DNA of 64,000 nucleotides, taken from NCBI RefSeq assembly GCF_900090105.1, contig NZ_FMDM01000012.1, positions 143,104 through 207,103 on the forward strand. The letters are read 5' to 3'. The first letter of the stretch is position 1. Every line of letters starts with the position of its first letter. Positions 1-8,996 of this stretch are shown piece by piece. The notes under the pieces are model-generated. The model saw nothing but the letters and a program-made list of their open reading frames with translations. It did no database searches and was not told the origin of the DNA. The stretch comes from Micromonospora humi. GTDB taxonomy: Bacteria > Actinomycetota > Actinomycetes > Mycobacteriales > Micromonosporaceae. The translations under genes were made by a program, and so were the position numbers.

Positions 1-2326
1 CGAGTTCACCGAGATCGACATCCCGGACGAGGGGCACGTGTTGGAGCCTGGCCGGCTCTACCTGGCGCACACCGAGGAGGTGCTGGGTAGCGAGTTCTAC
101 GCGCCCACCTTCGCGGCGCGCTCGTCGGTGGCCCGGCTCGGCCTGTTCATCAACCTGTCGGCGTGCCTGGGCGACATCGGCTTCGTCGGCCAGTGGACGT
201 TGCAGCTGTACGCGGTGCACCGGGTGCGGGTGTACCCGGGTATGAACATCGGCCAGATGATGTGGTGGCGCCCGGCCGGTGAGATCGCCCTCTACGACGG
301 CAAGTACCAGAGCTCGGCGGGTCCGCGCTCCAGCGACATCCACCTCGACCTCGACCGGCAGATCGCCCGCGGCCGCTTCCCGGGCCTCCGCACCCGGGTC
401 GAGGCGGGGACGGTCGGCAACAAGTTCGCCCGGCTGGCCTGGGCCAGCAGCCGGGTCCCGGTGCCCGAGGCGTTCGCGGTCCCGGCCACCGAGCTCACCG
501 CCGCCGTGCCCGCCGACGCGATGCGACGGCTCCAGCAGGTCTTCGAGGAGCTGCGCGCGACGATCGGGTCGTCGTTCCTGGAGTCGACGGCGGAACTGGC
601 CGACATCGCGGGCGGCCTACGGATGCCGCCCGCGGCGCGGGAGATGCTGAGGACCAGGCTGACCGACGTGTTCGGCCCGGAGCCGTCCGCGCGCTTCGCG
701 GTGCGCTCGTCCGGGCTGGCCGAGGACTCCGCGCAGGCGAGCTACGCCGGCGCGCACCTCACCACGCTCGGGGTGACCGGCGTCGACGAGGTGATCGAGG
801 CGGTCGAGGCGGGCTGGCGCTCGTACTATGCGGCTCCGGCGGTCAGTGCCCGGGTCCGCGCCGGTGACTTCGACCCGCAGCCGCGGCTGGCGGTCGTGGT
901 GCAGCGGATGGTCGACGCCCGCCTCGCCGGGGTGGCGATGACCGGCCTGACCGGGGACCCCGAGCGGGTGGATGTGGAATACCGCGAAGGGCTGGGTGAC
1001 GTCCTGGTCGCCGGGGCAGACGCCGCGCTGCGCGGCAACGACCTGGCGGCGGTGCCCACGGCCCACCGGCCGGTACTGGCTCGCGTGCACGAGCTCGTCG
1101 GGGCGTTGCGCGCCGAACTGGGGGAGGACGTCGACGTCGAGTGGGCCGCCGACGACGCCGACGTGTACGTGTTGCAGGTCCGCCCGGTCACCGCCACCGT
1201 CTCCCGCCGCTCGTCCGCCGGGCCGGCGGTCGAGGTGGTCCGTCTCTACACCGAGGATCCGCCGGCCGGGGCCGACCTGCAGGAGGTGTCCGACGTCTAC
1301 GCCGGGTACGTCGCCAAACGTGGGCCGGCGTACCGCCTGGCCGCGGCGCAGGAGGTGCCGACGGCGCCCGGCTGGCTGTTCGGGTTCAACGCCGAGGGCC
1401 TCGCCGGCGAGGCCGGTGCCATGGCGCTGAAGCAGGCGCTCTCGGTCGGCTCCGCTGCCGAGTGCGTCCTGGACCTGGGCGGGAACCTCCGCCAGATCAT
1501 CGTCGACAAGGACGAGGTGGCGGCCCGGCTGGCCGAGGTCGCCGAGCCGGGCCACGTGCGCTACGCCGTGGTCCGTGACTTCCTCCGCGGTGACCTGGGC
1601 TTCATCTCCCGGTTGAGCGGCGACGGGATGGTCGTGGAGTACACCCCGGAGGGGCTGCTCGCCCTGAACCGAGGCACCGCGGGCGCCCAGCGCGTCGTGG
1701 TACGGGACCTGGCGGTCGGGCTGGAGGTCCCCGGTAACGTCGAGGCTCCGGCGCAGGCCGCCGGCCTGGTCCGGCACCTGCCGACGATCGCCCGGATGAC
1801 ATCCGCGATGCAGGAGTGGACCGGGCCGGTGACGGTCGAGTGGGTGTACGCCCTCGGCCAGCCGTACTTCGTCGACTTCTCCGCCCTGCACGGCGACGTG
1901 CAGCTGCTGGCGGCCGACGACGAGACGATCTCGGCCGGCGTCGCCCACGGACCGGTGCTGCGGCTCGACGACGCCGCCGACGACGAGTGGCTGCGGCGGC
2001 TGTCGATAGGTCCGGCCGTGAGCATCGACCGCAGCCGCGACGTCACCGACCACGAGGGGCTCGCCCGGATCCTCGGCAGGGTGGCGGCGTCACCCGAACC
2101 CGCGATCGTCTACGCGCGCCGGCCGTACGCGGTGCTGGCGGTGCTGATCGGGCAGGTGGCCGGGTTCGTCTTCGAGGAGGCGTCCGCGCTCTGTCACCTG
2201 GCGATCCTGCTGCGGGAGGCGCGGGTGCCCGCGGCCGTCACCACCGTCCCGCACGCCGCGGCGGCCACCGCTGTGGTGTCCAACGGTTCCGTCACGCTGC
2301 GCCGGGTACGAGGCGGTAACGCGTGA
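1..2326 (+). CDS. dCTP-deaminase-like / PEP-synthase-like fusion protein (5' truncated)
   Basis: The frame is open from base 2, so the start lies left of the window. Numbering from the GTG at 38, residues 1-105 match the C-terminal half of dCTP deaminase/dUTPase: RSSVARLGL at 28-36 contains the equivalents of E. coli Ser111 (S29) and Arg115 (R33). The catalytic Glu138 position is Gln (Q56 in WTLQL, exactly 23 residues after R33), so deamination is doubtful. From about 125 to 390 a PPDK/PEP-synthase ATP-binding domain follows (GNK at 127, RSSGLAED at 223, VEWA and LQVRPVTA near its end). A less recognisable middle section ends in a swivel domain with the phosphohistidine motif CHLAILLRE (H720). 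The family (PEP synthase, rifampin phosphotransferase) moves phosphate from ATP through a histidine; the acceptor here is unknown. First gene of a nine-gene operon; GTGA overlap with the next. Confidence 0.85.
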   Translation, partial: EFTEIDIPDEGHVLEPGRLYLAHTEEVLGSEFYAPTFAARSSVARLGLFINLSACLGDIGFVGQWTLQLYAVHRVRVYPGMNIGQMMWWRPAGEIALYDGKYQSSAGPRSSDIHLDLDRQIARGRFPGLRTRVEAGTVGNKFARLAWASSRVPVPEAFAVPATELTAAVPADAMRRLQQVFEELRATIGSSFLESTAELADIAGGLRMPPAAREMLRTRLTDVFGPEPSARFAVRSSGLAEDSAQASYAGAHLTTLGVTGVDEVIEAVEAGWRSYYAAPAVSARVRAGDFDPQPRLAVVVQRMVDARLAGVAMTGLTGDPERVDVEYREGLGDVLVAGADAALRGNDLAAVPTAHRPVLARVHELVGALRAELGEDVDVEWAADDADVYVLQVRPVTATVSRRSSAGPAVEVVRLYTEDPPAGADLQEVSDVYAGYVAKRGPAYRLAAAQEVPTAPGWLFGFNAEGLAGEAGAMALKQALSVGSAAECVLDLGGNLRQIIVDKDEVAARLAEVAEPGHVRYAVVRDFLRGDLGFISRLSGDGMVVEYTPEGLLALNRGTAGAQRVVVRDLAVGLEVPGNVEAPAQAAGLVRHLPTIARMTSAMQEWTGPVTVEWVYALGQPYFVDFSALHGDVQLLAADDETISAGVAHGPVLRLDDAADDEWLRRLSIGPAVSIDRSRDVTDHEGLARILGRVAASPEPAIVYARRPYAVLAVLIGQVAGFVFEEASALCHLAILLREARVPAAVTTVPHAAAATAVVSNGSVTLRRVRGGNA

Positions 2327-3531
2327 ACACGGATGAGCGCTGGTTGGCCTTCACCGGTGTGGATCTGCTGGACGGCACGCGGGCGCCGGGCCCGGACGAG
2401 GTGGTCCTGCTGGCCCGGCTGCCCCGCGCCGACGCGGCCGGGCCCGTCAACACCGTCGTGCTGGAGTGGGCGGCCCTGCCGGCGGTGCCGGTCGTCGCGG
2501 TCACCGCCGACGGCAGACGTACCCGGACGGTCGACGTGCCGGCCGCCGAGCTGATGAGCGGGGTCCGGGTCGGCCCGGCGCTGACCGCGCTGCTGTCCGA
2601 GCTCGACCCGGTCGCGGCCCGGCGCACGTACGCGCCGAGCTTCCAACTCGGCCCGGCCGGGACCGGCGCGGTCCACGTCCACAGCCGCATCCGGCTACGC
2701 CGCGAGGACTGCTGCCTGATCCGGATCACCGCCCAGCCCGTCCCGACCACCGGTGTGCCGCGGCTGGACTGGCTGCCCCCGGCGGTGGCGGCGCACGCCG
2801 CCGAGGCGGTGTTCCTCAACAACCACCACTGCTACTACCGCAAGTGCTTCGCCGACCGTGAGTTGGAGTACAAGTACACGCTCCGTCCGCCGGTCGACAT
2901 CTGGGCGGCCACCGCCCGGCTCTACGATCGGCTGCGCGCCGGTGGCCTGCCCGGCTACCTGATGGAGTACGCCGACGAGTTCCAGACCTGGGACTATCTC
3001 AATCACCTGTTCGAGGTGCCCGCTCCCGCCGACGAGCAGGGCTACGTCTCGTTCATCCCGTCCACCGACGGTCGTCACCTGATGAAACGCAAGTGGTTCG
3101 CCGAGGACTCGTTCGAACGGCGTGAGGAACACCGCAAGGGCGTCGTGACCGGCAACGACCTGGGTCGGTTCGTCGCCGAGCAGCTCGGGTTGCGGGCGCG
3201 GCGGCTGCCGACGTTCCGGCGGGTGCGTTACGACGTCAACGTCGAGTCGGCCCGTACCGGCCACGTGTACGGCATCTTCTTCGACCATTGCTCGCTGGTG
3301 GCCGATCCGACGGTGGTGCTGTCCCAGTGCGAGCTGGAATACCTGCGCACCCGTAGCGTGCTGCCGCCGGACGAGGCCGCGGTGCGGGTGGAGCTGGACG
3401 AGATCGCCGCGTGGCTGGAGGCCTTCCTGGCGGAGTCCGGCCTGCCGAACGAGCGGGGTTACTACTCCAAGCTCAGTTTCCTTCGAGACGTCGTCGCGGC
3501 TCGGCCCGAACTGGCGGTGGTGCCCGGATGA
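2323..3531 (+). CDS. CYTH-like (triphosphate tunnel metalloenzyme) domain protein
   Basis: 402 residues starting at a GTG that overlaps the previous stop (GTGA). The second half carries CYTH hallmarks: E180-L-E-Y-K184 fits the ExExK strand, K255-R-K257 a basic strand, Y-D-V-N-V-E (303-308) and E337-L-E339 further acidic strands. CYTH enzymes (CyaB, thiamine triphosphatase, tripolyphosphatase) bind a triphosphate group in a metal-lined barrel; yeast Vtc4 uses the same fold to make polyphosphate. Residues 1-150 have no domain I recognise. The context (ATP-dependent phosphoryl transferase before it, HAD and phosphodiesterases after it) suggests handling of a phosphorylated intermediate or nucleotide. 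The domain call is by motif only, and the substrate cannot be named. Confidence 0.7.
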   Translation: MNTDERWLAFTGVDLLDGTRAPGPDEVVLLARLPRADAAGPVNTVVLEWAALPAVPVVAVTADGRRTRTVDVPAAELMSGVRVGPALTALLSELDPVAARRTYAPSFQLGPAGTGAVHVHSRIRLRREDCCLIRITAQPVPTTGVPRLDWLPPAVAAHAAEAVFLNNHHCYYRKCFADRELEYKYTLRPPVDIWAATARLYDRLRAGGLPGYLMEYADEFQTWDYLNHLFEVPAPADEQGYVSFIPSTDGRHLMKRKWFAEDSFERREEHRKGVVTGNDLGRFVAEQLGLRARRLPTFRRVRYDVNVESARTGHVYGIFFDHCSLVADPTVVLSQCELEYLRTRSVLPPDEAAVRVELDEIAAWLEAFLAESGLPNERGYYSKLSFLRDVVAARPELAVVPG

Positions 3532-4298
3532 CCCCGACCGCTCTGCTCATCGACATCGAGGGCACTGTCGTCGACGCGTCCGGGCCGATCCCGGGCGCGG
3601 TCGAGGCGATCGCGCGGCTGCGCGCGGCCGGCGTACCGATGCGGTTCCTGACCAACATCGACGGTCGCCCGCCCGCCGCGGTGCGGGAGACGCTGCACGG
3701 CCACGGCGTCGCGGTCGCGCCGGAGGAACTGTTCACTCCGATCGTGGCGGCCCGCCGGGTCCTGGCCGCGCCGGACACCCGGGCGTACGCGCTGGTGTCG
3801 ACCGCTGTCGCACCGGCGTTCGCGGATCTCGTCGCGCCGCGGGGCCCGTACACCCACGCGCTCGTCGGCGACTGCGCCGACACGCTCGACTACCGCCGGC
3901 TGGACGACGTGTTCCGGGCCGTGCGCGGCGGCGCGCAACTGCTGGCGTTGCAGAAGGGCCGGTACTACAAACGCGCCGACGGCGACCATGTCGACACCGG
4001 CGCGGTCGTGGCCGGGATCGAGTACGCCGCCGGCGTCACCGCGCAGGTGCTGGGCAAGCCCTCGCCGCACTTCTTCCAGCTGGCCCTCGATTCCCTCGGG
4101 CTGCCCGTCGAGGCGCGGGCGGCGGTGCTGGTCGTCGGCGACGACGCGACGACGGACGTGCGCGGAGCGCGCGACTGCGGTCTCGGCGCGGTCCAGGTGC
4201 GCACCGGCAAGTACCCGGAACAGGCGGCCGCCGGGCTGGTGGGGCAGGCCGACCTGACCATCGACTCGCTGGCCGACCTGCCCGCGGTGCTGCGGTGA
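3528..4298 (+). CDS. HAD-superfamily hydrolase (NagD/HDHD2-like)
   Basis: 256 residues; the ATG overlaps the previous stop (ATGA). Motif I is D9-I-E-G-T with Glu where most HAD phosphatases have the general acid/base Asp (DxD); motif II is LTNIDG; motif III Lys is in GKPSPHFF; motif IV is VGDDATTDVRGA. The layout, with a C2-type cap between motifs II and III, resembles HDHD2/LHPP and NagD proteins, where the second Asp is also replaced in HDHD2-type members. A phosphatase acting on a small phosphorylated metabolite is the default expectation, but weak or altered chemistry is possible. Tightly coupled within the operon on both sides. Confidence 0.85.
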   Translation: MTPTALLIDIEGTVVDASGPIPGAVEAIARLRAAGVPMRFLTNIDGRPPAAVRETLHGHGVAVAPEELFTPIVAARRVLAAPDTRAYALVSTAVAPAFADLVAPRGPYTHALVGDCADTLDYRRLDDVFRAVRGGAQLLALQKGRYYKRADGDHVDTGAVVAGIEYAAGVTAQVLGKPSPHFFQLALDSLGLPVEARAAVLVVGDDATTDVRGARDCGLGAVQVRTGKYPEQAAAGLVGQADLTIDSLADLPAVLR

Positions 4299-5908
4299 CC
4301 GTCTACTGGGTGGTCTGGGACGCGGGCGCCCGGTGGCTGGTCGACGGCCTGGACGCGCGGGGCCGGCTGCCGAACGTGCGCCGGCTCCAAGCGGCCGGGG
4401 TACGCGCGGCGGCCCGCCCGGCGCGCCCGAACTGCCAGACGCCTCCGTCGCTGGCGACGCTGTTCACCGGCACCCCCGCGCACGTGCACGGAGTGACCGG
4501 GTTCCGGGTGCCGGACCGGCGACGGTTCGGCGCCTCGCGCAGCGGTTTCGACCCGGCGGTCTGCGCGGTGCCACCGATCTGGCGGCGGCTGGGCGTGCGG
4601 TCGGCCTTCGTGCACGTCCCCTGGGTGTTCGACCCGGACGGGCAGGTCGGCGCGTACGTCGACGCGGCGGTGGAGGCCTTCAGCGGACGGCTGGCCCGGC
4701 ACGCGGTGCTGCGCCCGAGCCCGGGCGGCGTGCCGCTGGTCGACGCCCTGCCGGAGGCGGCGATGGTGACGGCGGCGCCCGGTGGGACGGTCGTGACCGG
4801 ACCGTCCGGGGCGGTCCGGGTCACGGACAGCTGGGTCGAGGTCGATCTGGGCGGCGGGCTGGGCTGCCACGTCCGGCTGGTGTCGCGGCCGGACGGTGGG
4901 GTGCTGCTGCGGACCGGGGTGTGGCGGACCCGGTGCGCCGGCGGTGACCCGGCGCTCGTGCGGCTGCTGCGCGGCCTGCCGGCGTTCGCCGGTGAGAGCG
5001 CGGGATCGGTCTACCGGTCGGGAGACCTCGGCGTCCGGCTGCCCGAGGGCGGCGACGGCGCCGCCGAGGAGCTGCTGCTGTCGTCGCTGGAGCCGGCGGC
5101 GCGAACCTTCGCCGTCGCCGCCGACGTCGTGCTCGACCGGCACCGGGCCGATCTGGTGGTGGTGTACCTGCCGATGACCGACGACATCGGGCACGAGTTG
5201 GCCGGCTGGGTCGACGCGTCCGGCCCGGGCTACCGACCTGAGCTGGCCGGGCCCGGCTGGAACCTGCTGGCCCGCGCGTACCGTACCGCGGACGCGATCC
5301 TCGGCCGCGTGCTGGACCGGGCCGGTCCGGACGACACGGTCCTGCTCACCGCCGACCACGGCATCGCGGGGACGACCCACGACGTCTACCCGAACGCGGC
5401 GCTGGCCGCGGCGGGCCTCGCGACACCCGACGGTCGCGGCGGGGTCGATCCGGAGCGTTCGGCGGTGGTGTTCCACGCCGCGGGCGACGGCTCGCTGTGG
5501 GTCAATCCCCGGGTACGCGCGCAGGACCCGGCGCGCCCGTGGCTGCGTGCGGCCGTCGACGTGCTGGCCGCCACGGCCGGCCCGGCCGGGCAACCAGTCC
5601 TGGTCGGGCTGGCCGACGGACGCGGCGACCCGGTCGGCGAGCCGGCCGGCCGTGACCACGTGTACTGCCGGTTCGCCGCCGGGCTGATGGCACAGCCGCG
5701 CCTGCCGGGCAACGGCACGGCGTACGCCCCGACCCGCAAGTCCGGCGGGCACCTCTCCAGCGACGGCGATCCACGGCTCGACGCCGTCTACGCGGCCGCG
5801 GGTCCCGGCCTGCCCACCGGCGTGGACCTGGGCCGCATCGACAACGCCGAGATCGCGGCGGTGGTCGAGGGGGCGCTGTCGGCCGTCCATGTCCGGGCGG
5901 GGTCATGA
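4295..5908 (+). CDS. Alkaline-phosphatase-superfamily phosphodiesterase/nucleotide pyrophosphatase
   Basis: 537 residues, GTG start overlapping the previous stop. It has the type I phosphodiesterase (PF01663-like) layout: metal ligand D9 near the N-terminus, candidate nucleophile T49 in CQTPPS followed by LFTGTPAHVHGVTGF, metal ligands in MTDDIGHE, and the late TADHGIAG motif with a further His/Asp region near the end. Members of this family cleave phosphomonoesters, phosphodiesters or nucleotide pyrophosphates with two zinc ions. No signal peptide or membrane segment is visible, so it should act in the cytoplasm, which is unusual for the family and fits an intracellular biosynthetic or salvage role. 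ATGA overlap with the next gene. Confidence 0.85.
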   Translation: MTVYWVVWDAGARWLVDGLDARGRLPNVRRLQAAGVRAAARPARPNCQTPPSLATLFTGTPAHVHGVTGFRVPDRRRFGASRSGFDPAVCAVPPIWRRLGVRSAFVHVPWVFDPDGQVGAYVDAAVEAFSGRLARHAVLRPSPGGVPLVDALPEAAMVTAAPGGTVVTGPSGAVRVTDSWVEVDLGGGLGCHVRLVSRPDGGVLLRTGVWRTRCAGGDPALVRLLRGLPAFAGESAGSVYRSGDLGVRLPEGGDGAAEELLLSSLEPAARTFAVAADVVLDRHRADLVVVYLPMTDDIGHELAGWVDASGPGYRPELAGPGWNLLARAYRTADAILGRVLDRAGPDDTVLLTADHGIAGTTHDVYPNAALAAAGLATPDGRGGVDPERSAVVFHAAGDGSLWVNPRVRAQDPARPWLRAAVDVLAATAGPAGQPVLVGLADGRGDPVGEPAGRDHVYCRFAAGLMAQPRLPGNGTAYAPTRKSGGHLSSDGDPRLDAVYAAAGPGLPTGVDLGRIDNAEIAAVVEGALSAVHVRAGS

Positions 5909-6558
5909 GGGCTGTCGTCCTGGCCGACCTGCACGGCCGGCTCGACGCGCTGCGCGACATCGTCGCCGCTGCCGCCGCGCATCGCCCGGACGCGCTGGTC
6001 TGCGCGGGTGACCTGCTGGACTGCCTGATCTCCAAGACCGCCGCCGGACGGCCCGGCCGGCGGCTGCCCGAGGTGGTGGCCGTGGACCACGAGCTGTGGG
6101 ACGCCGCCGCGAACCTGACCCTGGTGCGCGGCAACCAGGAGGAGCGGATCGCGCGGTTGCTGGCCGGGACACCGGTGCCCGGCAACCTGCGCCTGATCCT
6201 GGACCAGCCGCCGGCCCGGACCGTCGGCGTGGCCGAGGTCCGCCACGGCCACGGCTTCACCTGGCAGCGCCGGCCGGACGGGTGGTGGCAGCCCGGCGCC
6301 CGTGACCTCGCCAGGCTCCGGGCGCCGGTGACCATCTACGGGCACAACCACCAGAACGCCTGCTACGAGCTGCACGCCGACGGATCGCTGACGCCGCGCC
6401 CGATCGTGTTCGGGCAGCCGCTGCCGTTGTCGCCGGCCCACCGCCACCTGGTCAACGTGGACGCGGCCCGCCGCGAACCGCCGTCCTACGTGGTCTACGA
6501 CGACGACGCCCGGACCGTCACCTATCACCGCCTGGCCGGCCGGAGGGACACCCCATGA
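5905..6558 (+). CDS. Calcineurin-like metallophosphoesterase
   Basis: 217 residues, ATG overlapping the previous stop. The dimetal blocks are all visible: D8-L-H10 (ADLHGR), GD in CAGDLLD, GNQEE (Gln where most have GNHE), HGHGF and the final GHNHQ. This set resembles YfcE/MJ0936-type phosphodiesterases. The GNHE histidine replaced by Gln is a notable change because that His normally protonates the leaving group; in other subfamilies this position varies. It is the third consecutive phosphoester-hydrolase fold in the operon (HAD, AP superfamily, calcineurin-like). Substrate unknown. Confidence 0.85.
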   Translation: MRAVVLADLHGRLDALRDIVAAAAAHRPDALVCAGDLLDCLISKTAAGRPGRRLPEVVAVDHELWDAAANLTLVRGNQEERIARLLAGTPVPGNLRLILDQPPARTVGVAEVRHGHGFTWQRRPDGWWQPGARDLARLRAPVTIYGHNHQNACYELHADGSLTPRPIVFGQPLPLSPAHRHLVNVDAARREPPSYVVYDDDARTVTYHRLAGRRDTP

Positions 6559-7745
6559 ACCCGCCCCGGGTGCTCGTCGTCGGAGGCAAGGCCAAGAACC
6601 TCGAGGCCGCGCGGCGGGCCGGATGCGACGTCGTGCACGTGCAGCACGTCGCCGCGTTCACCCCCCGCCACGCGCAGGCGTGCGACCAGGCCCTCCTCGT
6701 CGACTACACCGACCTGCGGGTGACGCTGCCACTGGTGGAGACGCTGCACCGTCTGGCGCCGCTGGCGTACGCGGTGTCGTTCACCGAAGCCGGGCTGGTG
6801 CCGGCCGGTGCGCTGCGCGACGCGCTGGGCCTGCCCGGTCCGTCCGCGGCGGTCAGCGGGCTGTTGCGCGACAAGGCGGCGATGCGCCGCGCGCTGACCG
6901 GACACCCGGTCCTGGACCACCCGGCGGCGGTCGCCACGACGGACGCCGACGTGCTCGGCTTCGCCCGGGGCCGTTTCCCGGTGGTGCTCAAGCCGATCGA
7001 CGGGGCGGGCAGCCGCAGCATCCAGCGGGTCGAGCGGGCGGGCCAGGTGGGCCCGGCGGTGGCGGCCATGCACGCCGCCGGCTACCCGACGTTCCTGGCC
7101 GAACGGTTCGCCGCCGGCCCGGAGTACAGCGTGGAGGCGATGTCCCACCGTGGTGAGCACCAGATCCTCGCGATCACCGAGAAGTTCGTCGGTCCCGGCC
7201 ACGTCGAGGTCGGACACGTGGTGCCCGGGCGGCTGTCCGAGGCCGCCGCGACGGCGGTGCGCGAGGTCGTCGCCTGCTTCCTCGACGCGGTCGGGGTCGG
7301 CGACGGACTCTCGCACACCGAGGTGATCGTCACCCCGGTGGGCCCGGTGGTCGTGGAGTCCCACGACCGGGTCGGCGGCGACCGGATCAGCGAACTGGTG
7401 AGCCTGGCCACCGGCGTGCATCCGGTGGAGTCGCTGTTCCGGCTGGCCGCGGGCACGGCCGCGTGGCCGCTGCGCGGTGAGCCGGTAGCGCCGGCCTGCG
7501 CGATCTGGTTCCTGACCCCCGAGCCCGGCCTGGTCGAGCGGGTCGACGGGGTGGACGAGGCCCGGGCGCTGGCGGGTGTGGTCGAGGTGAGCGTGTCGGT
7601 GGCCGCCGGCGACCCGATCGCACCGGTGACGTGCAGCGCCGACCGGTCCGGCTGGGTGGTGGCGACCGGCATCGACGCCGCCGAGGCGGTGGAACGGGCC
7701 AGGCGGGCCGCGGCCCGGGTCACCTTCCGGCTGTCCGCGGCCTGA
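6555..7745 (+). CDS. ATP-grasp domain protein (carboxylate-amine ligase type), first copy
   Basis: 396 residues, ATG overlapping the previous stop. An N-terminal pre-ATP-grasp Rossmann-like region (VLVVGG at 6-11) is followed by the nucleotide-binding lysine in FPVVLKPIDGAGSRS, the hinge segment TFLAERFAAGPEYSVEAM, and the metal-binding strand VVVESHDRVGGDRIS, which replaces the usual E-x-N-x-R with E-S-H-D-R. The family activates a carboxylate as acyl phosphate and ligates it to an amine or thiol. The best general analogues are dipeptide ligases of natural-product pathways (BacD-like). Eighteen bases, including a GAGGGGG ribosome site, separate it from the second ATP-grasp gene. Confidence 0.85.
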   Translation: MNPPRVLVVGGKAKNLEAARRAGCDVVHVQHVAAFTPRHAQACDQALLVDYTDLRVTLPLVETLHRLAPLAYAVSFTEAGLVPAGALRDALGLPGPSAAVSGLLRDKAAMRRALTGHPVLDHPAAVATTDADVLGFARGRFPVVLKPIDGAGSRSIQRVERAGQVGPAVAAMHAAGYPTFLAERFAAGPEYSVEAMSHRGEHQILAITEKFVGPGHVEVGHVVPGRLSEAAATAVREVVACFLDAVGVGDGLSHTEVIVTPVGPVVVESHDRVGGDRISELVSLATGVHPVESLFRLAAGTAAWPLRGEPVAPACAIWFLTPEPGLVERVDGVDEARALAGVVEVSVSVAAGDPIAPVTCSADRSGWVVATGIDAAEAVERARRAAARVTFRLSAA

Positions 7746-7763
7746 GCGACCGAGGGGGACGTC

Positions 7764-8996
7764 ATGGCGACGAAGCGGCGCCTGCTCGTGCTGAGCGCCC
7801 GTCCGGGCGTGCAGCGCTTCTGCGCCCGGGCGGGCATCGACGTGACGGTCGTGTACGACGACCGCTCCGCGGGGTCGCTGGACGGGGCCGTCCCGCCGGG
7901 CGAGCAGCGGCTGTACGTGGAGCGGTTCAACGACGCCGAACTGGTGCGCAGCGCGCTGGCCCGCGCCGGCGCCGAGCGCTTCGACGGCGTGTGCACCACG
8001 CATGAGAAGGGTGTGGTGCTGGCCAGCCTGCTGGCGGCCGAACTCGCCGTCCACCGGCCGCTGTCCACCACGACCGCGGTCGCCTGTCGCGACAAGCACC
8101 ACCAGAAGTCGCTGCTGCACGGACTTGTCGACACCGCCCGCAGCACACTCGTGCCGGACATCCGGCGGTGGGACGGCGATGTCCCCGCGGACCTGGTGCC
8201 GGGTGTGCTCAAACCGGTGCTCGGCGCCGCGACCCGGCACACCTACCGTCTGGACGGCCCGCTGGACGCAGCCGCGGCGCGGGCGGCGGTGCTCGCCGAC
8301 CCGTCCTGGCAGGCGCCGCGCACCTTCGTGGTGGAGAGCTTCGTCGACGGCGTCGAGCACAAGGTGGACGGCTGGGTCACCGGCGGACGGGTGCGCTTCT
8401 TCGCCGTGTCCCGATACCTGCGGCCGTGCCTGGACATCAAGGACGGCGCGCTGCTGGCATCGGTGGCGCTGAGCCCGGCGGCCGCGCCGGACCTGTACGC
8501 GCGCGCCGGGCGGATGCTCGACACGGTCCTGCCCCGGCTCGGGCTGGGCGACGGCGTGTTCCACCTGGAGATGTTCGAGCGGGCCGACGGCACGCTGGTG
8601 TTCGGCGAGTGCGCGGCGCGCGTCGGCGGTGGGGTCACCGTCGATGTGCTCCAGGCGATGTTCGGTGCCGATCTGTACGCGGCGGCGGTGCTGATCGCGC
8701 TGAACGAGCGGCCGGCCGTGCCGACGGGGGAGGCGGCGTACGGCGCGGTGGGCAGCACGTTCCTGCCGTCACCCGTGCACGACGTGCCCGCGCCGCGGGA
8801 ACTGGCGGCGTTGCCCGGCGTGCTGGCGGGGCGCTACGAGGTGGCCGGGGGCAAGAGCGTGGACGTGCGCAAGAAGACCAGCGCCCGGGCCGGGTACGCG
8901 ATCGTGGTCGGGGACGACGCCGAGCAGGTCGAGCGGCGCATCACCGACGTGGTCGGGTGGGCCCGCAGGCGAGTGCTCCGGGGGGATCCCCGGTGA
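7764..8996 (+). CDS. ATP-grasp domain protein, second copy
   Basis: 410 residues; ATG 8 nt after a GAGGGGG ribosome-binding site. The ATP-grasp elements are VPGVLKPVLGAATRHTY (lysine), TFVVESFVDGVEHKVDGW (hinge and activating segment) and FHLEMFERADGTLVFGECAARVGGG (two acidic metal ligands, then R-x-GGG). It is clearly a paralogue of, not identical to, the preceding gene; two distinct ligases imply two successive amide or ester bonds, or two subunits. Its GTGA stop overlaps the start of the transporter gene, so the ligase and exporter are translationally coupled. Confidence 0.85.
   Translation: MATKRRLLVLSARPGVQRFCARAGIDVTVVYDDRSAGSLDGAVPPGEQRLYVERFNDAELVRSALARAGAERFDGVCTTHEKGVVLASLLAAELAVHRPLSTTTAVACRDKHHQKSLLHGLVDTARSTLVPDIRRWDGDVPADLVPGVLKPVLGAATRHTYRLDGPLDAAAARAAVLADPSWQAPRTFVVESFVDGVEHKVDGWVTGGRVRFFAVSRYLRPCLDIKDGALLASVALSPAAAPDLYARAGRMLDTVLPRLGLGDGVFHLEMFERADGTLVFGECAARVGGGVTVDVLQAMFGADLYAAAVLIALNERPAVPTGEAAYGAVGSTFLPSPVHDVPAPRELAALPGVLAGRYEVAGGKSVDVRKKTSARAGYAIVVGDDAEQVERRITDVVGWARRRVLRGDPR

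Noticed and set aside
1-2326. Rifampin phosphotransferase
   Set aside because: Domain order is broadly similar, but the N-terminal deaminase-like fusion, the unrecognised middle domain and the operon context argue against a simple antibiotic-resistance assignment.
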